This document shows, piece by piece, positions 1-8,150 of a stretch of DNA of 23,875 bases (the stretch's first letter is position 1; every line of letters begins with the position of its first letter). The DNA comes from Fidelibacterota bacterium. GTDB lineage: Bacteria > Fidelibacterota > Fidelibacteria > Fidelibacterales > DSDE01. Made by a program: the position numbers and the translations under genes. The DNA lies in contig DSDE01000434.1 in the NCBI GenBank assembly GCA_011049095.1, positions 1-23,875 on the forward strand. Reading direction: 5' to 3'. Below the pieces are notes generated by a model. The model had not been told where the DNA came from. It was given only the letters and a program-made list of their open reading frames with translations, and ran no database searches.

Positions 1-3000
1 CTGCCAAGCCCTACAGCTTCTTCATAGCATTCCATTGCCTTGGGAAAATCGCCTTGTTCTTTATACACATTTTCCAAATTACCCACTGCTCTTGAATAAC
101 CGCTTTTATCCCCTATTTCCAAACAAATTTTCTTAGCTTCATCATAGTAGTTCATCGCATTGCAAAAATCACCTTGCCGATGATACAAAATTCCCATATT
201 GCCTACCGCTTTTGAATAACCGCTTTTATCCCCTATTTCCAGGCAGATTTCCCTTTGTTCTTTGTGGCATTTCATTGCTTCAATATAATCACCTTGATCA
301 GCAGACACAATTCCCATATTGCCCAATGCCCCTGCCAATAATCGTCTATCGTGATTTTCCTCAGCAGTAATTTTTGCAGACTTAAACAGTTCCATTGCAT
401 TACTATACAGTCCCCTATTTCGCAATAAAGCACCTAAATCACATTTGCACTCCGCCAATACGATATCATCATTCGCTTCTGCCGCGAGGTCTATATTTTT
501 TCGATAATCCTGCTCTGCCTTATCCCATTTGCCGATGAGCTCAAGCACTTTTCCTTTATTTCTTGATACTTTGAGAATATTCTTTTGATCAGTATCCAAT
601 CTCGCAGCAATTTCTAAAAATCTGTCAAAGCAATCAAGCGCCTTCGCATTCTCATATCTCTTTTTGTAATAGTCCCCAGCTTTCTGGTAATACGCCAGGG
701 CTTTTGCCCAATTTTCAGCCCGGTCGCAGTGATTGGCAATCTCATAATAGCTATCTTCAGAATCACCATAAATATTTAATAATGAGTTGGCAGCTAAACC
801 ATGTAATTCTCGAATCCTTGCTTTTAGCTGCATTTCATAAACGGCTTCATGCAGCAGGGCATGCTGGAAAATATATTTAATTTCAGCAACTTTAGCCCAT
901 AAACGCTGTTCTTCAATTTTAGTTAATGCCCGCAAAATATTTTCACTTTTGTTTTCGTACAAAGCCAATAAGGCGAATAAGATTTTTAGCTCGACTTCAC
1001 GACCCAAAACCGAAGCGATCTGCAGAATGTTTTTTAGCTCCGTTTCCAAACGATCAATTCTGGCCACAAGGATGGCGCTCACACTGCCCGGGATTTCTAT
1101 GTGAGCATTTTTCAGTTTAAAGAATCCTTGCTCTGCAATCAGGAACGCATTCTCTTTGAGATAACTGATAAACTGTTCAATATAAAATGGATTAAATTCG
1201 GTTTTTTGCTTAATTAACTGCAATAAATCCTGATGCGCTTTCCCTGCTAATTTCAGCTCCGTAAAGGCATTCGCGGCGGATTCTTCCAATTTGTCCAAAA
1301 CAATCTCTCGCTGTAAAAGCGCTTTATCTGCTCTGATTTGAGCTTTGCTGCCATCATCATAAAAGCGGCTGGTGGCTAAAATCATGATGGGATAATCATC
1401 AATATTGCGGCAAATATTCTGAAATACGATGTGTGAATCTTCGTCCAGCCAGTGAATATCTTCGATTTGAATGATAAGGGGTTTTAACAGACTTAAACCT
1501 TTAAAAAGCACTTTATACGCAAAAATGGTATTTTCATATCGTTTCTTGGGATCAAGCTGTTCGTAAAGAGAATTTTCATAAAATATGTCCACTTGTGACG
1601 CCAAAATGGATTGGGTTCTTCGTAATTCTGAAATGATTTCATCTTTTCGTGCATCCTGCAGCGCACTTAGCTCCTTTAGCAGGCTTGCATAAAGTTCCTC
1701 AAAGTTTTTCTTACGGCTCTCTTTATCTGCCGATTCCAACTGCTTAAAAAAGCTGTGCAAAAAATATTTAAAAGGATTCATACTGATTTTGAGAATATTG
1801 TCGCTTTGCAGAAAGATTCGCTCTGAATATTCCATCTCTTTGAGAAATTCATAAACCAGACGGCTTTTGCCCATCCCCGCTTCTCCGTAAATGGTGATAA
1901 TACCGGCAAATTTATTTTTTTTCAAAGGAGATGCATGGTTTCTTAAAACGTCAAGTTCTCTGTCTCTGCCAAGCATTTTGCCGCTGAAAAAAACCGTTGC
2001 AGCATTCTTCTTTTTAGAATGCAGCAGGTAAGTTCTTAAAGATTTGGCAAGCCCTTTATATGGAAATTCGCCCAAGTATTTAAACAGATAATGACTTGTT
2101 TTGCTGATCTCCTCAATGGTCAGGATTTCACCAAAATCTGCCTTCATCATCAATCTTGCTGAAAGATTGATCGCCGCGCCTAAAACGCCATAAATTTCCC
2201 GGATCGCAAACCCCTTAAACCCTGCAAATACAAGCCCTTTGTTTATACCTATACGAATATTTCCGGAAAACTTTAACGACATAGATAATGCAAAATCTAA
2301 AGCTCTCTGCAGATTTTTATCATATAATTGAGGAACGCCAAAAATCACCAGGCTATTTGCCCCTTTATCGCCAAAATCGATGGCATCAATAAAACCGCCA
2401 AATTGATCCGATAACGCGATCATCTCAATAAAAATAGGCGTCATTTGTTCCGAAGACATCTCTCGAAAGGAGATAAATACAGCGACAATATCTCTAAATT
2501 CACCTTGAATCTTCTGTGCAATAACAGAATCCGGCACAAATTTTTCCAAAATATCCGGTGCTAGCGAATAATTTTTAACGACTTTCTCAAATATTTGCTC
2601 CCTTTGATCAAGACCGATGAGTTTTCGGTAAGGATGATCAAGAATCACTGTCTCAATTTTTTCAGATTGAAGCTTTTGAAAAAGCTTATCATCCAAAACA
2701 ATATCCATTTTCTCACACTGATGCTCAGAATGGGCACAAGCATCAATCGCCTCACCTCGAAAGAAATAAGCTTTATGTTTATTCGTCCCGATGATTTCCC
2801 ATTCAACCCAGCCATAAGAGAGACCCAATTTGACAAAAAGCTCAAATTCCCCATATTTGCTTTGTTGTTTGCCGATTTTTTGGAAAACTTGCTTGATTTC
2901 AAGCGCGCCTATGACTGCCAAATCGACCCTTTCTAAATTTGGGAAGATGGCGGTAAACGCATCGCCGGCAAAGCTAGAGATAAATCCTTCGGCCTCGTAA

Positions 3001-3200
3001 ACAGCAGCGATCACTGGTTCAAAAACATTGTTGATGATTTGTGATAAAATTTCAGCGCCTTCTTTACCATGTTTCATCAATGCTTCGCTCATTGGCGTAA
3101 AACCGGAGATGTCCAGAAAGATACTTACGGCCTGAAATTTTCCCGCAAATTGCTTTTGTTCATATTTCTCGGCGATAAAATGGGGTATGAGATTTTTCAT
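1..3200 (-). CDS. ADCY10-like tandem adenylate cyclase / P-loop ATPase / TPR protein (3' end outside window)
   Basis: The frame is open from an ATG at 3200 to the window edge (1066 codons), so the C-terminus is missing. Start choice: a GGAG-type ribosome site lies just upstream. Domain order: class III cyclase C1 (about residues 20-170) with FLDISGFT and FAGDAF, giving metal-binding Asp30 and Asp80. A second cyclase domain C2 (about 235-385) lacks the first metal Asp but keeps FGDKG (Lys279) and AINLSAR (Asn345, Arg349). A P-loop ATPase follows with Walker A GEAGMGKS (439-446) and Walker B-like IIQIEDIHWLDE (about 570-584). From about residue 790 to the edge there are TPR helices, ending in 40-residue repeats. 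This matches the mammalian soluble adenylyl cyclase layout, where C1 supplies metal ligands and C2 supplies base and transition-state residues. Inferred role: cytoplasmic cAMP signalling with ATPase/TPR control. No signal peptide or membrane segment is visible. It overlaps the RhuM gene upstream by 41 bp. Confidence 0.88.
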   Translation of the reverse strand, partial: MKNLIPHFIAEKYEQKQFAGKFQAVSIFLDISGFTPMSEALMKHGKEGAEILSQIINNVFEPVIAAVYEAEGFISSFAGDAFTAIFPNLERVDLAVIGALEIKQVFQKIGKQQSKYGEFELFVKLGLSYGWVEWEIIGTNKHKAYFFRGEAIDACAHSEHQCEKMDIVLDDKLFQKLQSEKIETVILDHPYRKLIGLDQREQIFEKVVKNYSLAPDILEKFVPDSVIAQKIQGEFRDIVAVFISFREMSSEQMTPIFIEMIALSDQFGGFIDAIDFGDKGANSLVIFGVPQLYDKNLQRALDFALSMSLKFSGNIRIGINKGLVFAGFKGFAIREIYGVLGAAINLSARLMMKADFGEILTIEEISKTSHYLFKYLGEFPYKGLAKSLRTYLLHSKKKNAATVFFSGKMLGRDRELDVLRNHASPLKKNKFAGIITIYGEAGMGKSRLVYEFLKEMEYSERIFLQSDNILKISMNPFKYFLHSFFKQLESADKESRKKNFEELYASLLKELSALQDARKDEIISELRRTQSILASQVDIFYENSLYEQLDPKKRYENTIFAYKVLFKGLSLLKPLIIQIEDIHWLDEDSHIVFQNICRNIDDYPIMILATSRFYDDGSKAQIRADKALLQREIVLDKLEESAANAFTELKLAGKAHQDLLQLIKQKTEFNPFYIEQFISYLKENAFLIAEQGFFKLKNAHIEIPGSVSAILVARIDRLETELKNILQIASVLGREVELKILFALLALYENKSENILRALTKIEEQRLWAKVAEIKYIFQHALLHEAVYEMQLKARIRELHGLAANSLLNIYGDSEDSYYEIANHCDRAENWAKALAYYQKAGDYYKKRYENAKALDCFDRFLEIAARLDTDQKNILKVSRNKGKVLELIGKWDKAEQDYRKNIDLAAEANDDIVLAECKCDLGALLRNRGLYSNAMELFKSAKITAEENHDRRLLAGALGNMGIVSADQGDYIEAMKCHKEQREICLEIGDKSGYSKAVGNMGILYHRQGDFCNAMNYYDEAKKICLEIGDKSGYSRAVGNLENVYKEQGDFPKAMECYEEAVGLG
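92..241 (-). repeat. Near-identical 120-bp tandem repeat inside the TPR region
   Basis: Bases 92-121 and 212-241 are identical over 30 bp and exactly 120 bp apart, which is one 40-residue TPR unit. They encode the sequence EIGDKSGYS in both units. A third, more diverged unit follows at about 310-360, sharing ttcccatattgcc with the second (at about 191-203 and 311-323). A 40- to 42-residue period is typical of kinesin-light-chain-type TPRs. Identity at the DNA level suggests recent duplication or homogenisation. Confidence 0.8.
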
Positions 3201-4287
3201 TTTTCTCCGCCTTGAGCATTATTTTTTCATCAATTTTTTTGAGCATTTTCTCAAAATCGCCATCATAATTACGATTTTGAATAAGTCGAAATTTAGAGTA
3301 TTCTTCCATCGCTTTTTCATCAGCTTTTTCTTTGCTGATTTTTCCCAAACCTGCCAAAATTGGGTAGCCGTTTAAGTCCAGAAAATTGCTCATAAAATTA
3401 ATCCAGTCCTGCATCGTCGTCGGTAATTGCCTTTCAGCCCGCATTTGAGCCAAATCGAGAAAAGCGCTAACTGCCAAGCGCAAGCTGTGCAATTCTTCTT
3501 GATTAATATAATTTTTTGCCATAGTGATGTCTGTTTTATAAATCTTTCCACTTGGAGAATGTGCCCATGAGCTTAAGCCCATGTTTTCTTTTGTTGAATC
3601 AGCTCGAGAATGTATTATTTCAGCAGCAGTCGCTCCGGCGATGGCGTAATGCAGTTTGTTTTGAATAAAGGCAAAAAACTCCTTGCTTATCTGACTGTTC
3701 TTATCATAATCGGAAGCAAGGGCAAAGATATCCGGAATTTGAAGACACAGCCGATGTTCACTTAAGCGAATATCTCTGATTCTTTCAAGCATTTCCTTAA
3801 AATAGGCATCATCAAATTTTCTGCCTTTTTTAAATCGTTCATCGTTGAGAACATAGCCCTTTTGTATGTATTCATGCAGCACACGGGTGGCAAATTTTTT
3901 GAATTGCGTTGCCTTGATCGAATCAACCCGATAACCCACTGATATCACCATATCAAGATTATAGAACTGAATTTCACGGGTTACTTGTCGTTTACCCTCT
4001 GTTCGAACAACTCGAATATTTCGAGTCGTTGGATTTTTTTCCAATTCACCGCTTTTAAATATTTCCTGAATGTAATATGTGATCGTATGTTCTTCCACGC
4101 CGAAAAGGATAGACATGATTTGTTGACTCATCCACATATTATCGTTAGCCATATAGACTTCTATTTCAATATCACCATCTAGATTCGTATAAAAAGCCAG
4201 CCCAACTTTTTCCGGGATTTCTTTATCGAATTGTTTTCGCCACTCTGTTAATTGTTGGTCAATATTTTTGGGGTATTTTTCATTCAT
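3160..4287 (-). CDS. RhuM-family protein
   Basis: A 375-aa cytoplasmic protein with the RhuM family pattern. The N-terminal part has a winged-helix-like segment, VYMANDNMWMSQQIMSILFG, then an IQEIFKSGEL segment and EIQFYNLDMVISVGYRVDS, followed by an all-alpha C-terminal half with many charged residues. The family was named after a Salmonella pathogenicity-island ORF and is widespread near restriction systems and mobile elements; its biochemical role is not established. The start at 4287 is the first ATG in frame, without a strong ribosome site. The last 41 bases overlap the start of the cyclase gene in another frame, so the two are probably co-transcribed and translationally coupled. About 270 bp of AT-rich DNA upstream makes this the likely first gene of a two-gene operon. 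Family assignment is confident, function is not. Confidence 0.85.
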   Translation of the reverse strand: MNEKYPKNIDQQLTEWRKQFDKEIPEKVGLAFYTNLDGDIEIEVYMANDNMWMSQQIMSILFGVEEHTITYYIQEIFKSGELEKNPTTRNIRVVRTEGKRQVTREIQFYNLDMVISVGYRVDSIKATQFKKFATRVLHEYIQKGYVLNDERFKKGRKFDDAYFKEMLERIRDIRLSEHRLCLQIPDIFALASDYDKNSQISKEFFAFIQNKLHYAIAGATAAEIIHSRADSTKENMGLSSWAHSPSGKIYKTDITMAKNYINQEELHSLRLAVSAFLDLAQMRAERQLPTTMQDWINFMSNFLDLNGYPILAGLGKISKEKADEKAMEEYSKFRLIQNRNYDGDFEKMLKKIDEKIMLKAEKNEKSHTPFYRREI

Positions 4288-4557
4288 AATGATATCTTTT
4301 TATAAAACTCAATCAAACCTGCTTAAATGAAAGTCTTTTCTCATCGTCTGCCGTGTTTTCTGTTTTTCTAATTGGCATAGGGTTTCTTTTAGAATTTTGA
4401 CATTTCTTGAAGCGCGTTGATTCCCCGAACCAGGCCAGGCAAGAGCAGTTTCGCTTTTGATATAGCAGATTTGGAATTTGTGTCTATCTGTTTACTATAA
4501 CTATAAATTTGTAAATATTCAGAACTTAATGAGATGATTCTATAAATATTTCTCATC
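4288..4557. other. AT-rich intergenic region between FTCD and RhuM genes
   Basis: This 270-bp gap separates the housekeeping run from the RhuM-cyclase pair, both on the minus strand. It should hold the FTCD transcript end and the RhuM promoter. Just past the FTCD stop (about 4528-4560) complementary ATGAGA/TCTCAT arms could form a weak hairpin, with no T-run after it. I see no convincing -35/-10 pair and no gene; the longest minus-strand ATG frame I noticed there is about 21 codons. Confidence 0.4.
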
Positions 4558-6234
4558 TTACTGATTCAACGTTTTCCACACACCGGCAGTGATTTTTTCT
4601 TTCAGGGCGCGTCCTTTGGAAAGGAGTTTATCTGCTTTATTTTTCGTCTCAGTCTTAAATATTTCATCGGTGACGCCGGGGAGATTGATCATCACATTCA
4701 TAATAGCGCCTTCTAGGGCCGCCAGAGCCTGCAGTGCGCCCACACCGGCATCGCTGAGGGAATTTGTATTGCCATCGCGCGCGACAATTTCGCAGAGTTC
4801 CATCGCTTCCAAGGACAATTCCGCCACGGTCAATGGTACACGAATCGCCTGCTGTGTAGCAATTTCCATCGCTTCAGCACGGGCTGCCTTTTGCTCATCG
4901 CTCTTTTTGGGAAGCTTCATCGCCGCCATAACCTGATTAAAAGCAGTGGTGTCGTCATCAATCAGCTTGAGAAGCGCATCTTTTAGCGCCTGGGCTTTTA
5001 CGGGAAGCTTCAGCATCGTACCTTGCTGCGCTTCATAGCCCTTTTTGCCGATGGTGAGATGGGCGACCATGGAAGCAAGTCCGGCGGCAAGGGCTCCGCT
5101 GACAGCCGACACACTGCCGCCGCCGGGAGCGGGAGAATCTACAGAGAGTTCATTGGCAAATTCCCGCAAAGTCATTTTCACCAAGGGCGCGGCATCTTCG
5201 GGCGCCACCATATAGTCTATGATTTTCTCTTCCGGCTTGAAAGGCGTCAACTCCGCCAAGCCCAGACTCTGCACGGCAATACGCAGGAGCTCTTCATCTG
5301 GGACGCCTGCAGATTTTCCCTGTCGCTCCAGGTAGAAGGCGCCGGCTTCTTTGATAGCTTTCAGGGGAATGAGCCCAACCAGTTCGCTGCCGGTGACCCG
5401 CAACCCCCTTTTATGAGCTTCGGCAGCAACGGCTTCAAAAGCGTGATGAACATTGGTAACATTATAGTCAGTAAGATTGATGGAAACCTGGGCGCATTGA
5501 TAACTGTCAATGTACCAGCCTACGGCCTTGCAGTTTTTGAGCAGACCGGGTTCCCGAAGTTTATTACCAGCTTCATCGCTCATCACGGCGCCGGTACTGT
5601 CTCTTTTCAGGCGGCCCTGCTCGCGAATGGTGAGCGCAATATCATGAGCCAGTTTTCGGTCACGGGTATTAAGATTCACGTTGTAGGCAATGAGAAATTC
5701 CCGAACCCCGATGACAGTGGCGCCGCTTTTGGCATTGAAAATAGCTTCACCAAAATCAGGCTGCCAGGCTGGGTCTTTAAGTTTATCGGCCAAGCCTTCA
5801 TACTCACCCTGCCGAATGGTGGCCAGATTGCGGCGCTTCTCTTCACGGGCGGCATTTTCATAAAGATAGACGGGAATAGAAAGCTCGTCAGCCACCCGCT
5901 CAGCCAATTTTTCTGCCAGAGCGATGCACTCCTCAACCGTGACGCCGGCCACCGGTATGAAAGGGCAAACGTCCGTCGCACCCATACGGGCATGAGCTCC
6001 GCTGTGCTGACGCATATCAATGAGTTCTGAGGCTTTTTGTATTGCCAGAAAAGCTGCGTCCACCACAGATTCCGGATCGGCTACAAAAGTGACAACCGTG
6101 CGATTTGTATCTGCGCCGGGGTCCACATCCAACAGCCTGGCGCCTTTTACCGATTCGATGGCATCGGTGATGGCCTTGATTTTTTGAAGGTCTCTGCCTT
6201 CACTGAAGTTAGGTACGCATTCGATGAGTTTCAT
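4558..6234 (-). CDS. ftcD: Bifunctional glutamate formiminotransferase / formimidoyl-THF cyclodeaminase
   Basis: A 558-aa cytoplasmic enzyme of histidine degradation and folate metabolism. The formiminotransferase moves the formimino group from N-formiminoglutamate to tetrahydrofolate; the cyclodeaminase then releases ammonia, giving 5,10-methenyl-THF. Residues 1-300 are the transferase, starting MKLIECVPNFSEG, with SGAHARMGATDVCPF placing a His (H81) at the position of the catalytic His of mammalian FTCD. Residues about 340-555 are the cyclodeaminase, with PAPGGGSVSAVSG at 368-380. Length and domain order match full fused FTCD proteins. The start is supported by AAAGGA a few bases upstream, which follows directly on the stop of the small upstream membrane-protein gene. 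No hut genes are visible; the nearby gcvH/gcvPA suggest a one-carbon context. Likely the last gene of its transcription unit. Confidence 0.95.
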   Translation of the reverse strand: MKLIECVPNFSEGRDLQKIKAITDAIESVKGARLLDVDPGADTNRTVVTFVADPESVVDAAFLAIQKASELIDMRQHSGAHARMGATDVCPFIPVAGVTVEECIALAEKLAERVADELSIPVYLYENAAREEKRRNLATIRQGEYEGLADKLKDPAWQPDFGEAIFNAKSGATVIGVREFLIAYNVNLNTRDRKLAHDIALTIREQGRLKRDSTGAVMSDEAGNKLREPGLLKNCKAVGWYIDSYQCAQVSINLTDYNVTNVHHAFEAVAAEAHKRGLRVTGSELVGLIPLKAIKEAGAFYLERQGKSAGVPDEELLRIAVQSLGLAELTPFKPEEKIIDYMVAPEDAAPLVKMTLREFANELSVDSPAPGGGSVSAVSGALAAGLASMVAHLTIGKKGYEAQQGTMLKLPVKAQALKDALLKLIDDDTTAFNQVMAAMKLPKKSDEQKAARAEAMEIATQQAIRVPLTVAELSLEAMELCEIVARDGNTNSLSDAGVGALQALAALEGAIMNVMINLPGVTDEIFKTETKNKADKLLSKGRALKEKITAGVWKTLNQ

Positions 6235-6246
6235 TTTGATTCCTTT

Positions 6247-6405
6247 CTAATGCATTAATTTTGTCAAATAGTAAAGCAGCCATAATACGGCAAAAAGCAG
6301 CATCAGCAGCCAGCGCAGCGAACGGGAGGGTTTACGCCGCTCGATAATCGGCTTGAAGTGGACCTCTTTTTTACGGGGCGTGCCCAGACGCTTTGATTCA
6401 GACAC
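6247..6405 (-). CDS. 52-aa single-pass membrane protein, GTG start
   Basis: A small ORF that length filters would miss. It starts at GTG (6405) with GGGAG eight bases upstream (6414-6418) and ends at TAG (6247-6249), 12 bp before the FTCD start; the TAG adjoins the FTCD ribosome site. The product is a basic N-terminal half (about residues 1-30, rich in Lys/Arg, beginning MSESKRLGTPRKK) followed by one hydrophobic helix, RWLLMLLFAVLWLLYYLTKL (31-50). The positive-inside rule predicts a cytoplasmic N-terminus. An ATG seven bases upstream (6412) is in another frame and meets a stop after four codons, so GTG is the only workable start. I do not recognise a family. Placement between an M50 protease and FTCD suggests co-transcription but gives no function. 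Confidence 0.68.
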   Translation of the reverse strand: MSESKRLGTPRKKEVHFKPIIERRKPSRSLRWLLMLLFAVLWLLYYLTKLMH

Positions 6406-6546
6406 CGCTCATTCTCCCGTTGAAGCTTTTCTCAGTGACAAATCCATTTTTCCCGATGAGAAGGGATAGAAAAAGTGATTGCTGGTTGTTAATTTGCTTC
6501 AAATTTAGCAATTTCTTCAGTCTTTTTTGGAAAATCAGAAGCCTTC

Positions 6547-7194
6547 TCAAAATGTGGCTCCGGCAAAAACCATTGAGAAAAAATTCACAAAGGGCCAGAT
6601 GATAAAGCCAAAGATAGAGATTTTGGTGAGCATCCCAAAAATAATCAGCCCCATCAGCGCCATGGGTCCCACGGCTTCAATCTTATCTACAAAATGATCA
6701 TATTGCGGTGGTGTGAGTCCCCTCAGAATTCGTCCCCCATCGAGAGGTGGGATAGGCAGCAAATTAAAAACCGCCAGCGCCAGATTGATTTTCAGGTTAA
6801 AAATAAGCATCAGTTTAAGCAGAGCTGGCAGATCGAGCTGATAGACCTGCATATTGTCGGGGCCAATGAGGCGAATCAAAACACCTGTGATGAGGGCCAG
6901 GAGCATATTTGAAGCAGGCCCGGCCAGAGCAATCCAGAGCATATCCTGCCGGGGATTCCGCAAATTGTAAATATTCACCGGCACCGGCTTGGCCCAGCCG
7001 AAATGCACCAAAAAAATCATAATGGTGCCAAAGGGATCTAGATGACGCAAAGGGTTGAGGGTGAGCCGACCCAGCATTTTAGCCGTAGGATCACCAAATT
7101 GATTAGCCACATAACCGTGACTAAACTCGTGAAACGAGAGAGCAAATAGTATTGGTGGCGCCAGTAATAATATTTGAATAAACTCCGTATTCAT
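6547..7194 (-). CDS. Site-2-protease family (M50) membrane zinc metalloprotease
   Basis: A 215-aa multi-pass membrane protein. The zinc motif HEFSH lies at residues 22-26 in the first hydrophobic helix, and the third ligand is in PIPPLDGGRIL (Asp152), as in the short Rip-like/FtsH-independent M50 group. AGPASNMLLA (91-100) is the usual central helix motif. There are about five or six hydrophobic segments and no PDZ domain, which distinguishes it from RseP. Its start overlaps the recombinase stop in an ATGA tetranucleotide (7191-7194), indicating translational coupling. The family cleaves membrane-embedded substrates; the substrate here is unknown. About 140 bp separate its stop from the next small gene. 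Confidence 0.92.
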   Translation of the reverse strand: MNTEFIQILLLAPPILFALSFHEFSHGYVANQFGDPTAKMLGRLTLNPLRHLDPFGTIMIFLVHFGWAKPVPVNIYNLRNPRQDMLWIALAGPASNMLLALITGVLIRLIGPDNMQVYQLDLPALLKLMLIFNLKINLALAVFNLLPIPPLDGGRILRGLTPPQYDHFVDKIEAVGPMALMGLIIFGMLTKISIFGFIIWPFVNFFSMVFAGATF

Positions 7195-8099
7195 AAAAAC
7201 TTTTTCCTTTCGCGGGGATGATAAGTGGTGAAAACCTCCCGAACAAAATCCAGGTCCAGGTGGGTATAAATCTGGGTTGTGGCAATACTGGCGTGTCCCA
7301 GCATCTCCTGAACTGAGCGGAGATCAGCTCCGCCTTCCAAAAGATGCGTGGCAAAGCTGTGGCGAAAAGTATGAGGACTTACATCTTTATTAATTCCAGC
7401 GAGTTGCACATATTTCTGTATGAGCTTCCAGACGCCCATACGGGAAATCGGCGTGCCCCGGACATTCAAAAAGAGATAATTTTCACCTTTGATGGTCTTT
7501 TTTGCCAGCTCACCGCGGCTTCGGGCAATATAGCGCTTCAGCCATTCAATAGATTCGCCGCTGAGAGGCACGACACGTTCTTTGCGTCCTTTGCCCAGGA
7601 CGCGTATCACACCGCTTGAGAAAAGTAATTCGGGAAGGCGAATTTTAATCAGCTCAGAAATTCGTAAGCCGCTGCCGTAAAGCAATTCAAACATTGCCCG
7701 ATCTCGCAATCCTAAATCTGTGTCTGTATCAATAAGGTCCAAAAAGGCTTCCACTTCGGGAATATCCAGCGTCTGGGGCAGATATTTACCCAGCTTTGGA
7801 AGCTCCACCACCGCGGCGATATCCTCTGAGATGTAACCTTCTCCCAACATAAATTTATGAAACATGCGAATGGCGGAGAGGTTCCGGGCAATGCTTCGCC
7901 GACTGAGGGGAATCCGGTATAATTCAAGAATAAAATTAGTCAAATCTTCTCGTTTCAGGTGAGCCGGGTGACTAATATTCCGCTCGGTAAGCCAGGCCAC
8001 ATAACGTTGCAAATCAATGGTATAGGCATCCAGTGTATTCGGCGACAGATTCCGTTCCACCCGTAAATAGTTAAAAAAATCTTTAAGAATGGCACGCAT
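7191..8099 (-). CDS. xerD: XerC/XerD-type tyrosine recombinase
   Basis: 302 aa, the usual length of chromosomal Xer recombinases. An N-terminal SAM-like core-binding domain covers about residues 1-95 (FFNYLRVERNLSPNTLDAY). The catalytic domain carries the full set: Arg146 in GSGLRISEL, Lys170 in VLGKGRKERVVPL, His243 and Arg246 in HTFRHSFATHL, His269 in LGHAS, and Tyr278 in TQIYTHLD. These proteins resolve chromosome dimers at dif together with FtsK. Only one Xer gene is visible, so XerC versus XerD versus a single XerH/A-like enzyme cannot be decided; the symbol is a best guess. There is no strong ribosome site upstream of the ATG. Its position between housekeeping genes argues against a phage or integron integrase. 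Confidence 0.9.
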   Translation of the reverse strand: MRAILKDFFNYLRVERNLSPNTLDAYTIDLQRYVAWLTERNISHPAHLKREDLTNFILELYRIPLSRRSIARNLSAIRMFHKFMLGEGYISEDIAAVVELPKLGKYLPQTLDIPEVEAFLDLIDTDTDLGLRDRAMFELLYGSGLRISELIKIRLPELLFSSGVIRVLGKGRKERVVPLSGESIEWLKRYIARSRGELAKKTIKGENYLFLNVRGTPISRMGVWKLIQKYVQLAGINKDVSPHTFRHSFATHLLEGGADLRSVQEMLGHASIATTQIYTHLDLDFVREVFTTYHPRERKKFL

Positions 8100-8150
8100 A
8101 GTTTAAGATACGGGAAAAGCGCCGGAAATAAAAGCGTTGCCGGCTGAAAT

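Noticed and set aside
5023..6030. A 335-codon plus-strand open frame inside the FTCD gene
   Set aside because: It is antisense to a clear, full-length enzyme gene, has no recognisable family and a composition expected of a shadow frame.
7191..8099. Tyrosine recombinase as evidence for a mobile island
   Set aside because: Length, motifs and tight overlap with housekeeping genes fit a chromosomal Xer enzyme; no att sites or cargo boundary were seen.
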